Shown: positions 1 through 5,288 of the stretch, piece after piece
Layout: every line of letters begins with the position of its first letter
Numbering within the stretch: the first letter of the stretch is position 1
Assembly: GCA_012031955.1 (NCBI GenBank)
Contig: JAAURZ010000215.1
Coordinates: 1 to 5,401, forward strand
Direction: 5' to 3'
Length of the DNA stretch: 5,401 nucleotides
Source of the DNA: Bacteroidia bacterium
GTDB lineage: Bacteria; Bacteroidota; Bacteroidia; Cytophagales; Cyclobacteriaceae
Notes under the pieces: model-generated
Told to the model about the DNA's origin: nothing
The model's database searches: none
What the model saw: only the letters and a program-made list of their open reading frames with translations
Position numbers and translations under genes: made by a program

Positions 1-1087
1 ATGCCTCGTTGTTCATAAATTCGGCCAGCATTCGGTGGAAATGATGTGTGCCCGTTTCGCGTGTTACCGAGTACCTGCCGCCCTGGTACAGGCGCGACGA
101 GATGCCTTGCTGCACGCTCTCCACTACGGCCTCATCTTCCAGTTCCACACGGTTGAGGTCTGAGCCGGCCCCCTGCTCAAGCTTGTTTTCGTCCCACACA
201 TAAGTAAGGAACGACACCTTGGTGTGGTTGCTCGCGAGCGGCTGCACGACGTTGATAGACAAGCCCCAGGGGTAAAAATTGAACATCATATTCGGAAACA
301 CGAAGAAGTAGTAACCTGCAACACGCTTGCCATGATCGGGTGACTGTAGGGGCAAGTCGAAAATAAGTTCGCCCGGTTTGGCGATGCCGAGCTGCAAGTT
401 GCTGTACTTAAAAAGTTCAGTCGTGTAATTGGCGTAGTCGATCACCTGGTTCAGGCTTGCATGCACGTAGGGAATGTGAAAACCTTCGAGGTAGTTTTCA
501 CAATACAAAGCCCAATGCGCCTGAATCTCATAGTCGCGCGACAGGTCAGGCCGAAACACAAACTGATCGAACGGCATCCAGCCGACACGCGCCTCCATGT
601 CGGCGAAGAATGGTTGCGAGGCGGCTGATGCGTCGAGCGAAGTAAAGAGCCATTTACCAAACGCGTGCAGCGGCAATTGCGGCAGGTTGTCGGCTGCTGC
701 CGGAAAGTTCTTCACTTCCTTGAACTCCGGCATGGAAAGAAACTGGCCGGCGAGGCTGAACCGGCGTCCGTGATAGGGGCAGCGGATGTCGTGGAGTTTG
801 CAAGTCCTTTGTATAAGCAATGCGCCCCGGTGCGTGCAAACATTGGAGAGGCAGTGCAATTGCTTGTCGTTGTCGCGCGTAACCACAAGAGGTTCGGGCA
901 TGAATTTATCCAGCAACGTTACAGGCATGGCTTTGCCAGCCACGGCAACCGCGTCATGGTCGCCGAGGTAATGCCATGTTTTGGCAAAAATTCTGGATTT
1001 GGATAATTCAAAATACTCCTGGCTGGTGTAAAAAGCAGCGTCCAAAGTACGCGCGCTGCCGATGTCGGGGTCGATGTGGAATTGCAT
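1..1087 (-). CDS. Rieske non-heme iron oxygenase, alpha subunit (ring-hydroxylating / quaternary-amine type), C-terminus cut by window edge
   Basis: The 362 visible residues form the catalytic alpha subunit of a Rieske-type oxygenase, which takes electrons through a [2Fe-2S] cluster to a mononuclear iron that activates O2. The Rieske ligands are clear: C84-T-H86-R-G and C103-P-Y-H106-G. The mononuclear iron site is E-N-Y-L-E201-G-F-H204-I-P-Y-V-H209, with D318 in LEDEAVVESVQQG as the third ligand. The conserved tail pattern (SRLYQGGRYS, then HHFHRML) is present, so probably only a few residues are missing. Residue 201, where most ring hydroxylases have the bridging Asp, is Glu, as known for carnitine oxygenase CntA. 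This suggests the quaternary-ammonium-oxidising branch (carnitine, choline, betaine-like substrates), but the substrate is not determined. The ATG at 1087 gives the expected N-terminus; no strong Shine-Dalgarno precedes it. No reductase or ferredoxin gene is visible nearby. It is divergent from the DoxX-like gene, with 94 bp between starts. Confidence 0.9.
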   Translation of the reverse strand, partial: MQFHIDPDIGSARTLDAAFYTSQEYFELSKSRIFAKTWHYLGDHDAVAVAGKAMPVTLLDKFMPEPLVVTRDNDKQLHCLSNVCTHRGALLIQRTCKLHDIRCPYHGRRFSLAGQFLSMPEFKEVKNFPAAADNLPQLPLHAFGKWLFTSLDASAASQPFFADMEARVGWMPFDQFVFRPDLSRDYEIQAHWALYCENYLEGFHIPYVHASLNQVIDYANYTTELFKYSNLQLGIAKPGELIFDLPLQSPDHGKRVAGYYFFVFPNMMFNFYPWGLSINVVQPLASNHTKVSFLTYVWDENKLEQGAGSDLNRVELEDEAVVESVQQGISSRLYQGGRYSVTRETGTHHFHRMLAEFMNNEA

Positions 1088-1097
1088 GCGGGGCTAA

Positions 1098-1131
1098 TTG
1101 TTTTACAAATTACAAAAACCGGATAACTTTG
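1098..1131 (+). promoter_or_regulatory. Candidate Bacteroidota-type promoter for the DoxX-like gene
   Basis: TAACTTTG at 1124-1131 is an exact match to the Bacteroidota -7 element TAnnTTTG. A TTG at 1098-1100 lies 23 bp upstream, at the long end of the accepted spacing. Transcription would start near 1138, leaving a leader of about 44 bases before the ATG at 1182. The same 94 bp must also hold the promoter of the divergent oxygenase. On that strand only TAATTTG (about 1107-1113) resembles a -7 box, and it is one base short of the consensus spacing. This is a motif match only. Confidence 0.4.
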
Positions 1132-1181
1132 GTCTGCCTTAGGACATTTGCTGATCCGTTTTTACCTGACCTTTGCACGCT

Positions 1182-1580
1182 ATGAACAAGACGATCACCA
1201 TCCTTTATTGGGGTGCGCGCATAATCGCGGCACTCATACTGTTGCAGACCTTGTTTTTCAAGTTCACTGCATCCGAAGAATCTGTCTACATTTTCACGAA
1301 AGTGGGTATGGAACCCTGGGGCCGCATCGGCATTGGCGTGTTGGAACTGATTGCCGGCGGCATGCTGCTGATTAACGCAACGGCATGGCTGGGAGCGGGG
1401 CTGGCACTCGGGCTTATGGGAGGGGCGATTATGATGCACTTGACACAATTGGGAATTGAAGTGCAGGGCGACGGCGGTTATCTCTTTATCCTGGCGCTGG
1501 CGGTGGCGGCTTGCTCCCTCGTGGTGCTGGCCCTCAACAAACAAAAAATCCTCGCCCTTCTTAAGCGCGGCCGGCGTTAG
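1182..1580 (+). CDS. DoxX-like small integral membrane protein
   Basis: This 132-residue protein has four predicted membrane helices at about residues 8-28, 47-65, 68-88 and 98-118, followed by a short basic tail (KRGRR). Between helices 1 and 2 it carries FFKFTASEESVYIF and GMEPWGRIG, and between helices 3 and 4 HLTQLGIEVQGDGG. I recognise this arrangement as a DoxX/DoxD-like family member common in Bacteroidota. The family is named after a thiosulfate:quinone oxidoreductase subunit, but most members have no proven function, so a redox role here is only a family-level suggestion. I chose the ATG at 1182; the in-frame TTG at 1173 would add three residues (MHA) with no support. No clear Shine-Dalgarno is present. 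The last 20 bp, including the TAG stop, overlap the 3' end of the convergent secreted-protein gene. Confidence 0.85.
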   Translation: MNKTITILYWGARIIAALILLQTLFFKFTASEESVYIFTKVGMEPWGRIGIGVLELIAGGMLLINATAWLGAGLALGLMGGAIMMHLTQLGIEVQGDGGYLFILALAVAACSLVVLALNKQKILALLKRGRR

Positions 1581-2382
1581 TCTTTAATTCCTTAAGCGCA
1601 TCGTTCAGCGCTTCGGCAAGGTGCGTCTGGGGGCCGAGGGTTTCCTTTAGTCCGCCGACCATGAAGTTGGGCACTTTCTCTTTTCTGCCGAGTTTCGAAC
1701 GGATTTCGGTGATCATTTCAAGGGCCGTGGACTTGCCTTCAAAGTCGGCGCCCTCTTTTACTTTCGTTTCCAGTGTCTGCCATGCCTCGCTGGTTGCAAC
1801 CGGTGTGGCCGGCTGTTGGCTCACCACCGGCATTTGCGGGGCGGGTTGTTCAGCGGACTGTACGGAGTTTTTCGCGATGCACACATTGTACTCGTCAATT
1901 ATTTGTTCCAGTTCGCGACGGCCGAGTTCGCCTTTGTCGATCTTGTCGCTCACTTCGCATTCTGCCAGAAACCTGGACATTTGTTTCTTGAAGCTGAGGT
2001 TGGGCACTTCGAGAGAAGAGCCGTCGCGCTTCTGCAGGAAACGTCCGTCGAAGTTGTTCTGGTTTTCGGGTTGAAATGCATATAGAGAGAGGTAGCCCTC
2101 TTTTAACACTTTCATAAACGTGTATCCCTTGTTGTCGCGTACCACCCGGTATTCTTCGTTGTCGTAGCGAAAACCTTTCACTTCAATGACCGTGTACGTC
2201 ACCTTTTTCTTGTCCGGCTGCGCCAGTTGCACGCTCTTCGTCAGCGAAAACATCATGGGCTTCACTTCACCCTTCAGTGTATCATTTTGCAGTGTTACCA
2301 CATAGTCTTGGGCGGTGGCACACTTGCACACCAGCAGGCAGAGCAGGAACAGCAACACGTGCACAAAAGAAAAGACTTTCAT
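1561..2382 (-). CDS. Secreted or periplasmic protein of unknown function with signal peptide
   Basis: The protein has 273 residues. Residues 1-25 are a type I signal peptide: a short basic start, a long Leu/Val/Phe core and A-T-A-Q before the mature protein. The cysteines at 19 and 21 do not form a good lipobox, so a lipoprotein is less likely. Mature residues 26-170 look globular, opening with DYVVTLQNDTLKGEVK, then a beta-rich stretch (VIEVKGFRYDNEEYRVVRDN), and ending in a helical part (about 131-170). That opening resembles many uncharacterised Bacteroidota exported proteins that begin with a D-G/Y-x-V-T-L-x-x-D-T-L pattern. Residues 172-200 are a Pro/Gln/Val/Ala-rich linker. Residues 200-273 form a second, charged helical segment. 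I do not recognise a named domain. The gene lies 56 bp downstream of the RHH gene on the same strand, so it may be the last gene of that operon or have its own promoter. Confidence 0.85.
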   Translation of the reverse strand: MKVFSFVHVLLFLLCLLVCKCATAQDYVVTLQNDTLKGEVKPMMFSLTKSVQLAQPDKKKVTYTVIEVKGFRYDNEEYRVVRDNKGYTFMKVLKEGYLSLYAFQPENQNNFDGRFLQKRDGSSLEVPNLSFKKQMSRFLAECEVSDKIDKGELGRRELEQIIDEYNVCIAKNSVQSAEQPAPQMPVVSQQPATPVATSEAWQTLETKVKEGADFEGKSTALEMITEIRSKLGRKEKVPNFMVGGLKETLGPQTHLAEALNDALKELKTNAGRA

Positions 2383-2438
2383 AGTCGGGGTGTTTAGGAT
2401 TGAAAATAAAGTATAAAATCAGTGAGGAACAAGCAGGT

Positions 2439-2605
2439 TTATTCCGTTTTTCCTTTGGCCTTAATTCTGCCTGCGTCGCGAAGCGCTTTGTTGATCAGAA
2501 ATTCCAACTGGCCGTTGGTGCTCCTGAACTCGTCGGAAGCCCATTTCTCTACAGCCTTCAGGATTTCGGGATCCAGTCTTAGTACGAATGGTTTTTTTGC
2601 GCCAC
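2439..2605 (-). CDS. Arc-type ribbon-helix-helix DNA-binding protein, reading frame broken at an A7 run
   Basis: Codons from 2591 down to the TAA at 2441-2439 encode 50 residues: PFVLRLDPEI (beta strand), LKAVEKWASDEFRS (helix A), TNGQLEFLINKALRDAG (helix B) and a basic tail. This is the Arc/MetJ ribbon-helix-helix layout, and KWA-DEFRSTNGQ-E matches what I know of small Arc-family proteins in Bacteroidota. The frame has no ATG, GTG or TTG start before a stop at 2639-2637. A GTG at 2605 would begin M-A-Q-K-K-P-F-V-L-R if the A run (2598-2592 read on the minus strand) had eight bases; it has seven. Restoring one A gives a 55-residue protein starting two bases after the PH-like gene stop, with AAGAGAG upstream as a weak ribosome binding site. 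It is probably the regulator of this operon (inference). An assembly error, real loss or -1 slippage could explain the break. Confidence 0.75.
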
Positions 2606-2607
2606 AA

Positions 2608-3114
2608 TCAACTCTCTTTTTGTTCTTCCATTCTACTCAGCGCCCACCGGGCGCTTTCGGGGTCTGTGGTGCCGGCCACTATGCGCTTGCCGTCTTTACA
2701 GACGATTTCTATAAAACTGCGCCCCGCAATATTCATGAATATCTTCCTATCAAATACGTGACGCTTGTAACCGCATGATATGCGTTCGTGCAGGTTCTTG
2801 GATTTTCTCACCTCCACACTCGCGATGTTGTCGCGCGGGATGAGCCTCCATTTCCATGCCCGTGGCATGAACCGGTAGTGCACACCCACGGTGTCGATGC
2901 GCAAATCGTACCTGCCCAGGGCCAGTATGGCTATCAGGGGTATCCACGCGGCGAACAATATCAGCCATGTCAACTGCGGGTCGGCATATTCATGCTGCCC
3001 CGCATCGGCGATGTAAGTCACCACGAGACTGCCGGTGAACACCACACCGGCAGCTACCCACAACCATGGCAGTTGGTAGAATCTCTGTGTTTCCTGGTAA
3101 TGGACGTGACGCAT
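2608..3114 (-). CDS. Two-helix membrane protein with probable PH-like C-terminal domain
   Basis: The 168-residue protein has an N-terminal soluble stub, two membrane helices at about 16-35 and 47-67 joined by a short polar loop, and a cytoplasmic C-terminal domain at about 69-163. The C-terminal part (YDLRIDTVGVHYRF, then W-R-LIPRDNIASVEVRKSK, then IEIVCKDGKRIVAGTTDPE and a final helix SARWALSRM) has the alternating beta pattern and terminal helix of bacterial PH-like domains, with the common feature that I-x-x-V follows the R-D element. I make this assignment from the pattern, not a search. The gene starts 7 bp after the SPFH stop and ends 2 bp before the likely start of the RHH gene, so co-transcription and translational coupling are likely. 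A role as membrane-anchored partner of the SPFH protein is inference from position. No Shine-Dalgarno is seen before the ATG at 3114. Confidence 0.8.
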   Translation of the reverse strand: MRHVHYQETQRFYQLPWLWVAAGVVFTGSLVVTYIADAGQHEYADPQLTWLILFAAWIPLIAILALGRYDLRIDTVGVHYRFMPRAWKWRLIPRDNIASVEVRKSKNLHERISCGYKRHVFDRKIFMNIAGRSFIEIVCKDGKRIVAGTTDPESARWALSRMEEQKES

Positions 3115-3121
3115 GGCAATG

Positions 3122-3972
3122 TTATGTATGAAGTGTACCTGCGTTTACCACGGGGCTCACATCTTTGTCGGAGCAGAGCACCACCATCAGGTTGCTCACC
3201 ATTGCGGCTTTGCGCTCTTCGTCGAGGTCAACAATTTGTTGCTTCGACAGGTGATCGAGCGCCATCTGCACCATCGACACCGCGCCCTCCACGATCTTAA
3301 AGCGTGCCGCCACCACAGCAGTAGCCTGTTGCCGGCGTAGCATCGCGCCTGCGATTTCGGGTGCGTAGGCGAGGTAACCGATGCGCGCCTCAACTACATG
3401 TATGCCTGCAATCTCGAGCCGGTTGCGCAGGTTTTCCTCCAGCGCGGTGTTCACCTCGTCGTGGCCCGAACGCAACGTTACTTCATTGTCCTCTTCAAAA
3501 TTGTCGTAGGCATACTGGCCCGCCAGCCGGCGTACGGCCGAGTCGCTTTGTATACGTACAAAGTTCTCGTAGTTGTCAACCTCAAAGGCTGCTTTAAACG
3601 TGTTTCTCACCTGCCACACCAGGATGACGCCGATCTGAATCGGGTTTCCCACCTTGTCGTTCACTTTGATTTTTTCGCTGTCGAAGTTTCTTGCGCGCAG
3701 CGAGATCGACTTCTTGGCGAAGAAAGGGTTGACCCAGAAAAGCCATTGGTCTTTACCGTGCCCTTGTAGTCGCCAAACAGAACGAGTACCATCGAACCAT
3801 TGGGATTTACAAAGAAGAAACCTGGCGAAAGAACCAGACCAATCACGATGGGCCATACAAACCAGATGTTGCGCAGGGCCACAATGCCCCAGATGCCTGC
3901 AATCAGAAGGATCAGCACAATTGCCACCATCAGGTAGCCCGATGGAGGGGAATACGTTTTTTCAGTGTTCAT
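3122..3972 (-). CDS. SPFH/Band 7 (stomatin/flotillin-like) membrane protein, frameshifted at a T4 run
   Basis: Two overlapping frames join into one protein. From the ATG at 3972 the first frame gives two membrane helices (about residues 12-32 and 36-54), then PNGSMVLVLFGDYKGTVKTNGF. The second frame continues from FWVNPFFAKKSISLRARNFD to the TAA at 3124-3122. At the junction the coding strand reads GGC-TTTT-CTGG (3741-3738); one more T gives N-G-F-F-W-V-N-P-F-F and a 283-residue protein, a normal length for this bacterial SPFH type. The SPFH domain spans about residues 55-220, with IKVNDKVGNPIQIGVILVWQV, DNYENFVRIQSDSAVR and EARIGYLAYAPEIAGAMLRR, and ends in LDEERKAAMVSNLMVVLCSD. SPFH proteins oligomerise at membranes and organise protein or lipid domains; the specific role here is unknown. 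It is the first gene of the SPFH, PH-like, RHH cluster. The ATG at 3856 in the second frame is not a true start, because it would replace the membrane helices with unrelated sequence. Confidence 0.88.
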
Positions 3973-3976
3973 GGCG

Positions 3977-4011
3977 ATGATATTAAAATGATATTATAAA
4001 GATATGATATT
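3977..4011. repeat. Three direct copies of ATGATATT upstream of the SPFH gene
   Basis: ATGATATT occurs exactly at 3977-3984, 3988-3995 and 4004-4011 (AATATCAT on the minus strand). Centre spacings are 11 and 16 bp, the first about one helical turn. The copies start 4 bp upstream of the SPFH ATG. The third shares its first base with TATCTTTA (4004-3997, minus), a near-match to a TAnnTTTG -7 box. Tandem short boxes over a promoter are typical binding sites for ribbon-helix-helix dimers, and an RHH protein is encoded in this operon. The region is AT-rich, so chance recurrence of such a word is more likely than usual. Confidence 0.5.
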
Positions 4012-4034
4012 GAATTAATGAACGCAGGCCCGTC

Positions 4035-4047
4035 CCGAAAGTTTCGG
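4035..4047. promoter_or_regulatory. Palindrome CCGAAA-G-TTTCGG, candidate operator
   Basis: Positions 4035-4040 and 4042-4047 are perfect inverted copies around a single central G. As RNA it could form only a short hairpin with a three-base loop, and no T-tract follows, so a terminator is unlikely. It directly abuts the TTG at 4048-4050 that may be the -33 element of the bestrophin promoter, a position suited to an activator or repressor site. It lies in the shared divergent region between the SPFH and bestrophin starts. The regulator is unknown. Confidence 0.35.
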
Positions 4048-4078
4048 TTGGGAATCTTTATTTCTAGCCTTATTTTCG
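4048..4078 (+). promoter_or_regulatory. Candidate promoter for the bestrophin gene
   Basis: TTG at 4048-4050 is followed after 20 bp by TATTTTCG (4071-4078), which matches five of the six fixed bases of the Bacteroidota -7 element TAnnTTTG. Transcription would begin close to 4085, leaving a leader of only about ten bases before the ATG at 4095. This is the best-placed match I could find upstream of the gene, but the short leader and the one mismatch make it tentative. Confidence 0.3.
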
Positions 4079-4094
4079 TCGTTTATTTGATGCT

Positions 4095-4973
4095 ATGATA
4101 AACTACAACCCAAAAATCTGGTTTGGTCTCATCTTTCATTCTTACAGCAGGCAAGTGCTCAAATTGCTGCTGCCGGCGCTGGTATTCATGGGCACATTTA
4201 CCGCCGCCGTGTGCTATGTAATACTTGACTACCTGGGCTTCGACCACACTGACTTTCAGGGCAGCACGGCTGTGCACTCGTTGCTGGGTATTGTACTCGG
4301 TCTCTTCCTCGTGTTCCGGACCAATTCCGCGTACGACCGCTGGTGGGAGGGCCGCAAGATGTGGGGAGGCCTGGTGAACAGCACCCGCAACCTCGCCCTG
4401 AAATACAACGCCTATCTCTCACCCGACGACCACGATAACAGAGCATGGTTTGCGAAGATGATTCCCAACTTTGTTTTTGCCATGAAAGAGCACCTGCGCA
4501 CAGGCGTGCAACTCGACGAACTGGAACTGGCGGAAGAAGGCTTTCTGGAACGACTGCGCAAATACAAACACAAGCCCAACCAGATATCGGCCATGCTGTA
4601 CGAGCGCACCAATAAACTGTATCGCGAAAACGTGATAACAGGCGACCAGTTGATCAATGTGGATAAGGAACTAAAGGATTTTGTCGACCTGATCGGCGCC
4701 TGTGAACGAATCCGGAATACGCCCATTCCGTATTCCTACACCATGTATATTAAGAAGTTCATTTTCATATACATATTCACCCTGCCGTTTGGTTTTGTCA
4801 CTACTTTTGAATACATCACCATCCCTGTGGTGCTGCTCATCTCGTTCATATTGCTGAGCGTGGAATTGATAGCTGAGGAAATTGAAGACCCGTTCGGGCG
4901 AGACATCAACGATTTGCCCACTGATGAACTGGCCGGCAAGATCAAGGAAAACGTCAAGGAAATTCTCTTGTGA
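4095..4973 (+). CDS. Bestrophin-family ion channel
   Basis: The 292-residue protein is a bacterial bestrophin (formerly UPF0187/YneE), a family forming pentameric ion channels in the inner membrane. Recognisable parts are the N-terminal WFGLIFHSYSRQVLKLLLPAL with helix 1 (about 22-45); the pore helix HSLLGIVLGLFLVFRTNSAY (61-80) followed by DRWWEGRKMWG; the helical cytoplasmic region (105-200); GACERIRNTPIPYSYTMYIKK (201-221); two further membrane helices (about 222-258); and the acidic motif EEIEDPFGRDINDLP (261-275). Aligned by eye to Klebsiella KpBest, the hydrophobic neck residues are I66, L70 and F74, equivalent to Ile62, Ile66 and Phe70. KpBest is cation-selective, unlike animal anion-conducting bestrophins; selectivity here cannot be read from sequence. 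The length and both ends fit the family. It is divergent from the SPFH operon and convergent with a 41-residue membrane protein gene 5 bp beyond its stop. Confidence 0.95.
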   Translation: MINYNPKIWFGLIFHSYSRQVLKLLLPALVFMGTFTAAVCYVILDYLGFDHTDFQGSTAVHSLLGIVLGLFLVFRTNSAYDRWWEGRKMWGGLVNSTRNLALKYNAYLSPDDHDNRAWFAKMIPNFVFAMKEHLRTGVQLDELELAEEGFLERLRKYKHKPNQISAMLYERTNKLYRENVITGDQLINVDKELKDFVDLIGACERIRNTPIPYSYTMYIKKFIFIYIFTLPFGFVTTFEYITIPVVLLISFILLSVELIAEEIEDPFGRDINDLPTDELAGKIKENVKEILL

Positions 4974-4978
4974 GTGCC

Positions 4979-5104
4979 TCAGCCCGTTACAACCGAGTAG
5001 ATAAAATACAGAATGATGAGCAAAATAAGCACACCGTACATCACAAGGTCCACGCGCACGTAGGGCTTGTATTGCCTGTAGAGGTCTTTAAGTTTTTTTA
5101 ACAT
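4979..5104 (-). CDS. Small single-helix membrane protein (41 residues)
   Basis: An ATG at 5104 opens a 41-residue frame ending at TGA (4981-4979). The N-terminal half is basic and amphipathic (MLKKLKDLYRQYKPYVRVD), and the second half is one hydrophobic helix (LVMYGVLILLIILYFIYSVV) ending in TG at the stop. The layout predicts an inner-membrane protein with its N-terminus in the cytoplasm. Upstream, CAGGGAGAAG lies a few bases before the ATG, the best Shine-Dalgarno-like sequence in the window, which supports real translation. The stop lies 5 bp from the convergent bestrophin stop. I know no function for it; similar short Lys-rich single-helix proteins are often unannotated. Upstream, 5105-5190 shows nothing else I can identify. 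Confidence 0.6.
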   Translation of the reverse strand: MLKKLKDLYRQYKPYVRVDLVMYGVLILLIILYFIYSVVTG

Positions 5105-5190
5105 ACACTTCTCCCTGTTTTTTCAGTTGCTAAAGTAACCATTTGCCCGGTTTTGTCGTGACATCGGTGGTTGATTGACCAAACACGCCG

Positions 5191-5219
5191 TTGCTCCCGT
5201 GTGGTTGCTTAAATATTTG
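5191..5219 (+). promoter_or_regulatory. Candidate promoter for the right-edge receptor gene
   Basis: TTG at 5191-5193 and AATATTTG at 5212-5219 are spaced 18 bp apart. The second element differs from TAnnTTTG only in its first base. Transcription would start near 5226, giving a leader of about 60 bases to the ATG at 5289. The rest of the leader (5220-5288) is partly G-rich (GGAGGG, AGGGGTG, AGGGA) with no recognisable riboswitch or strong hairpin. Confidence 0.3.
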
Positions 5220-5288
5220 GAGGGTGAATAGGGGTGATGTAGGGATTGATTGTCTCACAGGCGAATTGAACAATGATAACACGAACCC

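Noticed and set aside
1173..1181. TTG start for the DoxX-like protein
   Set aside because: It adds only three residues before an ATG that gives the natural N-terminus; no ribosome binding site favours it.
1110..1544. 144-codon minus-strand open frame
   Set aside because: It lies antisense to the DoxX-like gene, has a low-complexity His/Gln/Arg-rich composition and no recognisable fold; it is a shadow of a convincing membrane protein gene.
2330..2382. Lipoprotein signal in the secreted protein
   Set aside because: The cysteines at 19 and 21 lack the small residue expected just before the lipobox cysteine; the A-T-A-Q site fits signal peptidase I better.
2400..2582. 60-codon plus-strand open frame
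   Set aside because: It is antisense to the RHH coding sequence, which shows a clear ribbon-helix-helix pattern.
2788..3300. 170-codon plus-strand open frame
   Set aside because: It crosses the junction of the PH-like and SPFH genes on the opposite strand and has Pro/Arg/Ser-rich shadow composition; both genes beneath it have family-like sequence.
3398..3769. 123-codon plus-strand open frame
   Set aside because: It is antisense to the conserved SPFH domain and has no supporting features.
3122..3856. SPFH gene starting at the ATG at 3856
   Set aside because: Its first 40 or so residues (MAHRDWSGSFARFLL...) are an out-of-frame reading of the membrane anchor encoded in the frame starting at 3972; the family-like sequence starts only at FWVNPFF.
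4035..4053. Palindrome as an intrinsic terminator
   Set aside because: The stem is short, no T-tract follows, and it lies between divergent gene starts where no transcript needs to end.
5091..5100. T-run as a rho-independent terminator
   Set aside because: No hairpin precedes it, and on the minus strand it is the Lys-coding A-run at the start of the 41-residue protein.
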